A DNA stretch of 24,098 bases, taken from positions 1 to 24,098 of the forward strand of contig JBDTOI010000052.1 in assembly GCA_039933315.1 (NCBI GenBank), given 5' to 3'. Both the position numbers and the translations under genes were made by a program. The DNA comes from DASXRU01 sp039933315. GTDB lineage: Bacteria; Acidobacteriota; Blastocatellia; Pyrinomonadales; Pyrinomonadaceae. Position 1 is the first letter of the stretch, and each line of letters opens with the position of its first letter. Below are positions 7,656 to 13,752 of the stretch, piece by piece. The notes under the pieces were generated by a model. It was not told the origin of the DNA. It saw nothing but the letters and a program-made list of their open reading frames with translations, and did not search any database.

Positions 7656-7671
7656 TGGCACGATGGTTGCC
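7656..7671 (+). promoter_or_regulatory. Sigma-54 (-24/-12) promoter of pilT
   Basis: TGGCACG-ATGG-TTGCC matches the sigma-54 consensus TGGCACG-N4-TTGCW at 11 of 12 positions, with GG-N10-GC spacing. The predicted start is near 7682, which leaves an approximately 200-nt leader before pilT. No other start of transcription is obvious in this leader. Confidence 0.7.
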
Positions 7672-7681
7672 GCTCCTAACC

Positions 7682-7881
7682 TGCCCTGGATCCGATTTGT
7701 CTGGGGTGACTTGCCCGGTAGCGGTGTTCCCATAAATGTCCTGCCAAAACTCTCTGAAGCCACCACACTTCTTGAAACCGGTAACTAAGGCAGCAATCAC
7801 TCCCTGACAAGCAGGTTAACTCGCTGTCGACTAAAAAAGTCATTAGTCAAAGCCTTCGACAACCATAAAGTTGAGCATGAA
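7682..7881 (+). other. Long pilT leader with inverted repeats
   Basis: This stretch lies between the predicted sigma-54 start and the pilT ATG. It contains an inverted repeat, GACTAA (7829-7834) and TTAGTC (7843-7848), around an A-rich loop. TAACCTGC (7677-7684, across the predicted start) is exactly complementary to GCAGGTTA (7811-7818), so the ends of the leader could pair. The Shine-Dalgarno of pilT is weak (GAG, 6 nt before ATG). No conserved riboswitch class is recognised, and short open frames here are not supported. Confidence 0.3.
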
Positions 7882-8979
7882 ATGGCCAGAATAGACGAAA
7901 TCCTGAAATTCATGACGGAGCGCGGAGCTTCGGACCTTCACTTAACCAGTGGATCTGCCCCGTACCTGAGAATTAACGGGGCGATGATGAAGCTTAACTA
8001 CAAAGACGTAACGCCCGAGGTTTGTCAGGCGCTAATATTTGAGATTCTCTCAGATCGTCAACGGGAAATCTTCCTGGAGGATTGGGAACTCGATTTCGGC
8101 TATTCAATCCCTGGAGTGGGCAGATTTCGCGTGAATGTTTTCCGGCAGAGGAAGGGTATAGGTGGGGTCTTTCGCCTCATTCCCGAGCACATTCAGACAA
8201 TCGCGGAGTTAGGACTGCCCCCGCAGATTGCAGATCTGGTTAACGTCTCAGAAGGTCTGGTACTCGTAACAGGGCCTACTGGCTCCGGCAAAAGCACTAC
8301 GCTCGCCTCATTGATTAATTCAATCAACCTGAGTCAGCGAGCCCACATCATCACCATTGAAGACCCTATTGAGTTCATTCATCAGAATGGCCAGTCACTG
8401 ATTAATCAACGAGAAGTTTCAAGCCACACCAAGTCGTTTCAAGAGGCGTTAAGAGCCGCGCTCAGAGAAGATCCCGACATAATCCTGTTGGGAGAGATGC
8501 GCGATCTGGAAACCATATCGCTTGCCCTGACGGCAGCGGAGACGGGACATCTCGTATTAGCTACCCTGCATACCAATAGCGCCACGAAAACGGTTGATCG
8601 AATTATCGATGTGTTTCCGGAGAACCAGCAGGCGCAGATTCGGGCGATGTTATCAGAAAGTCTAAGAGGAGTGGTCGCGCAATCACTTATTTCGCGCGCC
8701 GACAAGCAGGGCCGGGTTGCCGTCGCGGAGATTCTAGTCAACACTCCCGCAGTGGCAAACTTGATCCGCGAAGGAAAGACATTCCAAATTCACTCTTCAA
8801 TGCAGACGGGGCAAGTCCATGGCATGCTGACATTCGAATCGGCGATTAATGACATGGTTCGCAGGGGAACAATCTCCCGCCAGGACGCTAACAGTTTCCT
8901 CGACCGGAGGACAGCCGGAAAAACTTCCAGCTCTCCGCATCGGGCAGTGCATTCCGTAGAGAACACTGTGGCGGTGTAA
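7882..8979 (+). CDS. pilT: Type IV pilus retraction ATPase PilT
   Basis: This 365-residue hexameric motor hydrolyses ATP on the cytoplasmic side to depolymerise pili for twitching and DNA uptake. The N-terminal PAS-like domain opens with the PilT hallmark GASDLHLTSGSAPYLRINGAM (15-35). The RecA-like domain has Walker A GPTGSGKST (131-139), the Asp box ITIEDPIE (157-164), the Walker B region DPDIILLGEMRD with Glu205 (197-208), and the His box TGHLVLATLHTNSA (221-234). The C-terminal ANLIREGKTFQIHSSMQTG (292-310) corresponds to the AIRNLIRE motif of PilT, which argues against PilU. The tail after 341 is a short variable extension. It is divergent from the pilins and followed by the NtrC-like regulator after 359 bp. 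Confidence 0.95.
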   Translation: MARIDEILKFMTERGASDLHLTSGSAPYLRINGAMMKLNYKDVTPEVCQALIFEILSDRQREIFLEDWELDFGYSIPGVGRFRVNVFRQRKGIGGVFRLIPEHIQTIAELGLPPQIADLVNVSEGLVLVTGPTGSGKSTTLASLINSINLSQRAHIITIEDPIEFIHQNGQSLINQREVSSHTKSFQEALRAALREDPDIILLGEMRDLETISLALTAAETGHLVLATLHTNSATKTVDRIIDVFPENQQAQIRAMLSESLRGVVAQSLISRADKQGRVAVAEILVNTPAVANLIREGKTFQIHSSMQTGQVHGMLTFESAINDMVRRGTISRQDANSFLDRRTAGKTSSSPHRAVHSVENTVAV

Positions 8980-9145
8980 CCTAACAACTTAACGCCGATT
9001 ACAACAGAGATTTCCCCATCCAGGACTCATCGCACCCCCGCCCGTTTGCTGGTCAAGCAGTTTTTGCCGACAGAACGATTTTTTCCACACTCCGGTCGCT
9101 CATGCTCCTCTCTAACTTCAGGTTGGAGATGTATCACGACAGCGT

Positions 9146-9194
9146 GTTGGTGCGACCGTATTGTCCGTCCAACATTATTCTAAGTCGCTTGACA
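9146..9194 (+). promoter_or_regulatory. Possible operator and -35 upstream of the regulator gene
   Basis: The 359-bp gap between pilT and the regulator has no credible gene. It holds a 28-bp imperfect dyad, GTTGG-tgc-GAC at 9146-9156 and GTC-cgt-CCAAC at 9163-9173. A consensus -35 TTGACA follows at 9189-9194. The -10 (AATCAT, 9213-9218) is poor. No terminator is evident after pilT, so the regulator may also be reached by read-through. Confidence 0.25.
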
Positions 9195-9338
9195 CATTAA
9201 TGATGAAGGATGAATCATGAGGGCAGGAGCTAATAAGAATTCAAGAGATGAATGAAACGTGAATCCCTTTTCGTGCGGATTCAAAGCCCCGGTTTTGGTT
9301 CTTGAGATCTGAATTCTGACAGTAGATTTCTGCTTTTG

Positions 9339-10706
9339 ATGCCGGACATCCTGCTGGTCGAAGACAAAGACAGCCTTCGTCGCGTACTGCGGCTAACGCT
9401 GGAGAAAGTCGGATACTCAGTCACCGAAGCAGCTGACGCTCGTGAGGCGATGGCTGAGATAGCGCGCGCTCCGCATAGGCTTGTATTAACAGACCTTCGC
9501 ATGCCGCACGGGTCCGGCCTGGACGTATTGCGCGCCGCACGCACAGCTGATGGAGATGTTCCGGTAATCGTAATGACGGCTTACGGCTCGATTGATGAAG
9601 CCGTGCAGGCCATGAAAGATGGCGCCCAGGACTTTCTGCAAAAGCCGGTCGACTCAAATCATCTGCTGATTTTGGTCGAGCGCGCCCTGGAGCAAACAAG
9701 GCTTCGGACTGAGAACCTCTTACTGCGAGAAGAGTGGTCCCGCCGGTACGGCTTTCCCCGGATCATCGGCGAATCGGACGCCATCAAGCGCACCGTCAGT
9801 GAAACGCAGCGCGTCGCGACAACTGAAGCTACAGTGTTGCTGCTGGGTGAATCCGGCACCGGAAAAGAGCTGTTCGCGCGGGCGGTACACCATCTCTCAG
9901 ATCGCCGCGACAAGCCTTTTGTTGCGGTCAACTGCGCGGCCATTCCCGAAACCCTGATCGAAAACGAGCTATTTGGTCACGAGCGCGGAGCCTTTACCGG
10001 GGCCGCTGCCCGCTATCTCGGCAAGTTCGAGCTGGCATCCGGTGGCACTGTTTTTCTGGATGAGATAGGAGAGTTGGCTCTTGGCGTTCAGGGAAAACTT
10101 CTGCGCGCAATCGAGGAGAAGGCCGTGGACCGCATTGGCGGACGTTCACCTGTTCCAGTCGATGTCCGGATCGTAGCTGCGACAAACAAGGATCTGCGTC
10201 GAGCCTCAGAACAGGGTGAATTCCGCCGAGACCTTTTTTTCCGGCTGGCTGTGTTTCCCATAGAGATCCCCGCACTGAGGGATCGGGGCGAGGACGTGGT
10301 TTTGCTTGCTAGTCACTTCGCGGCCCAACTCGGTAAAGAGCTGCGCCGACGCGAAGCTGTATTAAGCGAGGCCAGCATAGATGCCCTGCGTGAACACAAA
10401 TGGCCGGGGAATGTTCGTGAACTTGAGAATGCGATTGAGCGCGCCTGCATTCTCGCTGACGGATCGATGCTGGAGCCCGCTGATCTGGGTTTGGTATCGA
10501 AGAGCGCCGGCGAGCCCACTGTCTTCGATGCTCTGGATACGTCGGGTACCCTGGCGCAAGTCACTGAACGCGCTGTGCACTTCGTTGAGCGCCAGAAGAT
10601 AATAGAGGCTCTCGAGGCGAGCGACGGGAACAAGACGAAAACGGCGGACGTTCTTGGCGTCAGCTACAAGACACTCCTGACCAAATTAAAAGACTACAAC
10701 ATCTAA
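9339..10706 (+). CDS. NtrC-family sigma-54-dependent response regulator (PilR-like or PrsR-like)
   Basis: A 455-residue three-domain activator. The receiver (1-115) has the acidic pair E8-D9, phospho-acceptor D52 (VLTDLRMP), T80 and K102 (FLQKPVD), so it looks phosphorylatable. The AAA+ domain (about 138-370) has Walker A GESGTGKE (170-177), the sigma-54-contacting loop GAFTGA (217-222), Walker B TVFLDEIG with D241-E242, and sensor II WPGNVREL (355-362). The C-terminal Fis-type helix-turn-helix is at about 420-452. It should drive open-complex formation at sigma-54 promoters. The divergent pair about 1.7 kb upstream is the best local target, which suggests PilR. PrsR, the activator of PEP-CTERM regulons, is the alternative because a PEP-CTERM gene is nearby. 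No sensor kinase gene adjoins it. ATG 9339 is chosen over the preceding TTG. Confidence 0.9.
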   Translation: MPDILLVEDKDSLRRVLRLTLEKVGYSVTEAADAREAMAEIARAPHRLVLTDLRMPHGSGLDVLRAARTADGDVPVIVMTAYGSIDEAVQAMKDGAQDFLQKPVDSNHLLILVERALEQTRLRTENLLLREEWSRRYGFPRIIGESDAIKRTVSETQRVATTEATVLLLGESGTGKELFARAVHHLSDRRDKPFVAVNCAAIPETLIENELFGHERGAFTGAAARYLGKFELASGGTVFLDEIGELALGVQGKLLRAIEEKAVDRIGGRSPVPVDVRIVAATNKDLRRASEQGEFRRDLFFRLAVFPIEIPALRDRGEDVVLLASHFAAQLGKELRRREAVLSEASIDALREHKWPGNVRELENAIERACILADGSMLEPADLGLVSKSAGEPTVFDALDTSGTLAQVTERAVHFVERQKIIEALEASDGNKTKTADVLGVSYKTLLTKLKDYNI

Positions 10707-10713
10707 TCAACTA

Positions 10714-12549
10714 ATGACCGAAGACGCAGAAGCTGACGAACCCCACAGCGACGATCCAGAAGGGAAAGCGAGGACCAGTAATGAAGCGCGCCCTGATCCA
10801 GTTGATACCAACTCTGGCGAGGGCGGGATCCAGGGAGTCTCGGTTAATAAGGATGCCAGCCTCATCGCAAGTGAATCGCTGGAAAGCGTTGGCGAAGGCA
10901 CGGGTGCGTTCGCCATGCCAGTGGCAACCCCTCAGGCCAAACGCGAAGCCACGGGAAAATCTGCCTTATTGGTGGGCGCCGGCATTCTCATCAGCCGCAT
11001 AGTCGGTTTACTGCGCCAACGTGTATTTGCTCATTACTTCGGCACCTCAGCCGCGGGCGACGCGTTTGGCGCCGCCTTTCGAATCCCAAACTTTCTGCAA
11101 AATGTTTTCGGCGAAGGAGCCTTGTCCGCATCGTTCATTCCGGTCTACGCAAAACTCCTGGCCCGGGATGACAAAGAGGAAGCGGCTCGCGTAGCCAGCG
11201 CCGTGCTTACCCTGCTCGCGCTGGTGACGTCCGTCATTGTTATTCTCGGCGTGCTGACCACGCCTTACCTCATCTCTATTATCGCGCCGGGCTTCGAAGG
11301 AGAGCGTCGCGAATTAGTAATCAGGCTGGTGAAAATCTTCTTCCCCGGCGCCGGCTTGCTCGTACTTTCGGCGTGGTGCCTGGGTGTGTTGAATAGTCAC
11401 CGCCGCTTCTTCCTTTCCTACACGGCGCCGGTGATTTGGAACGTGGCCATTATCGCTGCGCTGATTGGATTTGGGAGACACTCGGGCACCCTGGATCAGT
11501 TCCAAATGGGAGGGTTCCAATTTCATCTCGCTGAAATGGTGGCCTGGGGTTCGGTGGTAGGCAGTGCTCTACAGTTTGCGATTCAACTTCCCACCGTGCT
11601 CTGGCTGGTTCGAAGAGTGCGTCTGGTTCTGGACATCACAACTGTGAACGTGAGAACGGTGATGGCCAATTTCTTCCCGGTTTTTGTTAGCCGGGGCATT
11701 ATTCAGATTAGCGCCTTCATTGATGTTGTGCTCGCCAGCCTACTTCCTCAAGGGGCAGTCATCGCGGTGAACTATGCTCAAAGCCTCTACACACTGCCGG
11801 TCAGCCTCTTTGGGATGTCGGTTTCAGCGGCGGAACTTCCCGCCATGTCCAGCGCGCTCGGCACTGGTGACGAAGTCTCTGCAGAACTCCGAAAGCGTCT
11901 CGATGCCGGTCTGCAAAGGATAGCGTTTTTTATCGTTCCTTCAATCCTGGCATTTCTCGCGCTGGGGGATGTGATAGTGGCAGTGCTTTATCAGGGTGGG
12001 CAGTTCAACCACGATGCCACCCTGTATGTTTGGGGCATTTTGGCCGGCTCCACCGTAGGACTATTAGCATCTACCCTCGGACGCCTCTACTCTTCGACCT
12101 ATTACGCGCTTCATGACACTCGCACTCCCCTCCGTTATGCAATCATACGAGTGACAATGGCAATAGCCGTCGGTTATGTAGTTGCGATTCATTTACCTCC
12201 CCTCCTTGGCATCGATCCTAAGTGGGGCGCCGCCGGCTTAACGGCTTCGTCCGGGATCGCAGGCTGGATTGAATTTGCCCTTCTGCGCCGGACGTTGAAC
12301 CGACGAATTGGCCGCACCGGCCTCGAGCTGGCTTACGTCGCAAAGCTCTGGCTGGCCGCTGCCTGCGGCGCGGCGACTGGCTGGGGCATCAAGTTAGTTC
12401 TCGGTGATCGCCATCCTCTTATCGTCGCTCTGGCCGTGCTCATCCCCTACGGATTAGTCTATTTCGGCATTACCTCAATACTCGGATTGCCTGACTCACG
12501 TGCGCTATTTGACCGGGCCCTCCGAGTACTTTTCCGACGAAAACATTAA
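10714..12549 (+). CDS. murJ: Lipid II flippase MurJ (MviN) with long N-terminal cytoplasmic tail
   Basis: A MOP-superfamily membrane protein that moves lipid II across the inner membrane for peptidoglycan synthesis. It has 611 residues against about 510 in E. coli. The excess is mainly an acidic, low-complexity tail of about 80 residues before KSALLVGAGILISRIVGLLR, the usual first helix. Family signatures follow: SRIVGLLRQ (94-102), GDAFGAAFRIPN with D116 (115-126) and GEGALSASFIPVYA with E134 (133-146). The hydrophobicity pattern fits 14 helices. The position matching E. coli Arg52 is Gln129. The gene starts 7 bp after the regulator stop, so they share an mRNA; this would link cell-wall synthesis to that transcript. 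Confidence 0.93.
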   Translation: MTEDAEADEPHSDDPEGKARTSNEARPDPVDTNSGEGGIQGVSVNKDASLIASESLESVGEGTGAFAMPVATPQAKREATGKSALLVGAGILISRIVGLLRQRVFAHYFGTSAAGDAFGAAFRIPNFLQNVFGEGALSASFIPVYAKLLARDDKEEAARVASAVLTLLALVTSVIVILGVLTTPYLISIIAPGFEGERRELVIRLVKIFFPGAGLLVLSAWCLGVLNSHRRFFLSYTAPVIWNVAIIAALIGFGRHSGTLDQFQMGGFQFHLAEMVAWGSVVGSALQFAIQLPTVLWLVRRVRLVLDITTVNVRTVMANFFPVFVSRGIIQISAFIDVVLASLLPQGAVIAVNYAQSLYTLPVSLFGMSVSAAELPAMSSALGTGDEVSAELRKRLDAGLQRIAFFIVPSILAFLALGDVIVAVLYQGGQFNHDATLYVWGILAGSTVGLLASTLGRLYSSTYYALHDTRTPLRYAIIRVTMAIAVGYVVAIHLPPLLGIDPKWGAAGLTASSGIAGWIEFALLRRTLNRRIGRTGLELAYVAKLWLAAACGAATGWGIKLVLGDRHPLIVALAVLIPYGLVYFGITSILGLPDSRALFDRALRVLFRRKH

Positions 12550-12601
12550 GCAATTCGTCCCAAAACATATCCGCCAGGTCAAGAGGCATTCCTATCGATT
12601 C

Positions 12602-12617
12602 TGGGAACAACTCTGCA
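12602..12617 (+). promoter_or_regulatory. Weak sigma-54-like -24/-12 element before the PEP-CTERM gene
   Basis: TGGGAAC-AACT-CTGCA keeps the invariant GG-N10-GC spacing but matches the full consensus at only 8 of 12 positions. PEP-CTERM genes in several bacteria are controlled by RpoN and PrsR, which is the only reason to list it. No matching palindromic enhancer was found upstream. Confidence 0.25.
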
Positions 12618-12674
12618 TTGCCACTTTTTGTCAGGTAAGGAATTCAAAGGAAGCGCCGAGCCCCAGAGCCCTTA

Positions 12675-12690
12675 TTGCGGGTAGCCGCAA
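12675..12690 (+). repeat. Small inverted repeat in the PEP-CTERM leader
   Basis: TTGCGG-GTAG-CCGCAA forms a perfect 6-bp stem with a tetraloop, 68 bp before the ATG. It could be a leader structure or protein site. It does not fit a riboswitch class that I recognise. Confidence 0.3.
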
Positions 12691-12757
12691 CTCTAATTGC
12701 CCGGAGACTTGGATTTCATGGAAGTCATATAAACAAGGTGAAGGAGTGAAGATAATC

Positions 12758-13486
12758 ATGAACAAACTGTTCTCTAGAGTGACAATTGGATTTGGAGTGC
12801 TGGTTCTTCTATCGATAGCGGGTGGAAGCGCCTATGCCGATGGCATTGTGCTGGTTGCGCCCAATCACAGCAAGCTGGTTCCACCTTTGGCGGCGCTCAA
12901 TCTGCAACATCACGGAAATAGTACTGTCGAGTCAGGCGGTGTTCGGTGGGACGGTTCGAGTGATGTCTCTTTTGGGGACATAAGTGCCGGACCGCACCAA
13001 CACACCGTCGCATTCAGTTCCATCGGAACGAGCGCCAGCAACCTTCAGATTCTTTTCAACATTAATGAAGCTAACGGGGGTAATAAGAGTCCCTTAACCA
13101 TCGACTCTCTTCTCTTAACGGCTTATGACCAAAACGGTAACAGCGTGTTTACTGCTGACCTTGCGGCCGGCCCATTGACCTTGGAACAGATCCGCGGCGG
13201 CCAGGGCGCCAATGCGGACTATGCACTTGGCCTGGATTCAGCAGCAGCAGCGCGCTTACAAGCGGCTGTGGCTGCCAACCCAAATCTAAGGCTGGGGCTA
13301 ACGGCGACGTTGAGTGATGTGCACGGGGGCCCGGAACGGTTTAGTTTTAGCGGCAGTGCGGGCAATGAACCCGTACCGGAGCCTGCCACGATGGTTCTTC
13401 TGGGAACTGGACTGGCAGGGGTTGCGGGCGCGGTGCGAAGGCGGCGCAAGGCTGCTAAAGCAGTCGCAGAAGCTGATCAAGGCTGA
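12758..13486 (+). CDS. PEP-CTERM-anchored exported protein
   Basis: A 242-residue secreted protein. It has a Sec signal peptide with cleavage near AYA|DG (26/27). The mature region is beta-rich, and the C-terminal PEP-CTERM sorting signal (206-233) reads VPEPATMVLLGTGLAGVAG followed by AVRRRRK. An exosortase should cut at PEP and hand the protein to the surface or exopolysaccharide matrix; no exosortase gene is in the window. The tail after the basic cluster (AAKAVAEADQG) is longer than usual for this signal. ATG 12758 is used; AAGGAG lies 11 nt upstream, and GTG 12746 in the same frame is an alternative. The longer open frame from 12500 overlaps murJ and lacks an export signal, so it is not used. 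The function of the mature domain is unknown. Confidence 0.85.
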   Translation: MNKLFSRVTIGFGVLVLLSIAGGSAYADGIVLVAPNHSKLVPPLAALNLQHHGNSTVESGGVRWDGSSDVSFGDISAGPHQHTVAFSSIGTSASNLQILFNINEANGGNKSPLTIDSLLLTAYDQNGNSVFTADLAAGPLTLEQIRGGQGANADYALGLDSAAAARLQAAVAANPNLRLGLTATLSDVHGGPERFSFSGSAGNEPVPEPATMVLLGTGLAGVAGAVRRRRKAAKAVAEADQG

Positions 13487-13521
13487 GACAACCGAATTCT
13501 TCCGAAATAAGAAGACCGGCG

Positions 13522-13546
13522 AGGCGAGCCTTCGGGCTCGCCTTTT
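13522..13546 (+). terminator. Strong intrinsic terminator after the PEP-CTERM gene
   Basis: AGGCGAGCC-TTCG-GGCTCGCCT is a perfect 9-bp stem with a stable TTCG tetraloop. Its last T starts a TTTT run, of which three lie after the stem. It lies 36 bp after the stop codon. Confidence 0.9.
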
Positions 13547-13637
13547 CGTTGAAATCGATTTCCCCATTTCTGAAAAAGGAAAAGCATTAGACATTTCTAA
13601 GAGGTACACGAAGACAAAGGGCGGGCAGGCGGAAGTA

Positions 13638-13670
13638 GGCGGCGGGGAAACCCGGCCGCCGCATTTGTTT
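13638..13670 (+). terminator. Second hairpin, probable back-up terminator
   Basis: GGCGGC-GGG-GAAA-CCC-G-GCCGCC forms a 9-bp stem with a one-base bulge and a GAAA loop. It is followed by GCATTTGTTT. No gene lies between it and the first terminator, so it seems to insulate the downstream promoter. Confidence 0.6.
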
Positions 13671-13716
13671 TATGCCCCTTCACTGTCTCCGGGAAAATAG
13701 GGCTGCCCCTAATTCA

Positions 13717-13746
13717 TTGACCCGGATACGGCCACCTACTTATCAT
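13717..13746 (+). promoter_or_regulatory. Sigma-70-type promoter of nnrE/nnrD, predicting a leaderless mRNA
   Basis: TTGACC (13717-13722) and TATCAT (13741-13746) are 18 bp apart. Only six bases separate the -10 from the GTG at 13753, so transcription should start at or within a base or two of that start codon. Confidence 0.65.
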
Positions 13747-13752
13747 CCTCTG

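Noticed and set aside
7392..7800. Several short open frames in the pilin-pilT intergenic region, including a 42-codon frame from 7663
   Set aside because: They overlap the sigma-54 promoters and palindromes, lack ribosome sites and show no protein-like features.
12640..12710. Possible cyclic-di-GMP riboswitch before the PEP-CTERM gene, suggested by GGGTAGCC
   Set aside because: The conserved GEMM core and the tetraloop-receptor arrangement are not present; only a small hairpin is seen.
12500..12757. 86-codon upstream extension of the PEP-CTERM frame
   Set aside because: It overlaps the 3' end of murJ, has no family likeness and would hide the signal peptide.
13547..13637. Possible small gene between the two hairpins after the PEP-CTERM gene
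   Set aside because: No start with a ribosome site and no protein-like frame; the stretch appears to be spacer.
13672..13752. 27-codon upstream extension of the nnrD frame from ATG 13672
   Set aside because: It lies upstream of and across the TTGACC/TATCAT promoter; the family N-terminus starts at GTG 13753.
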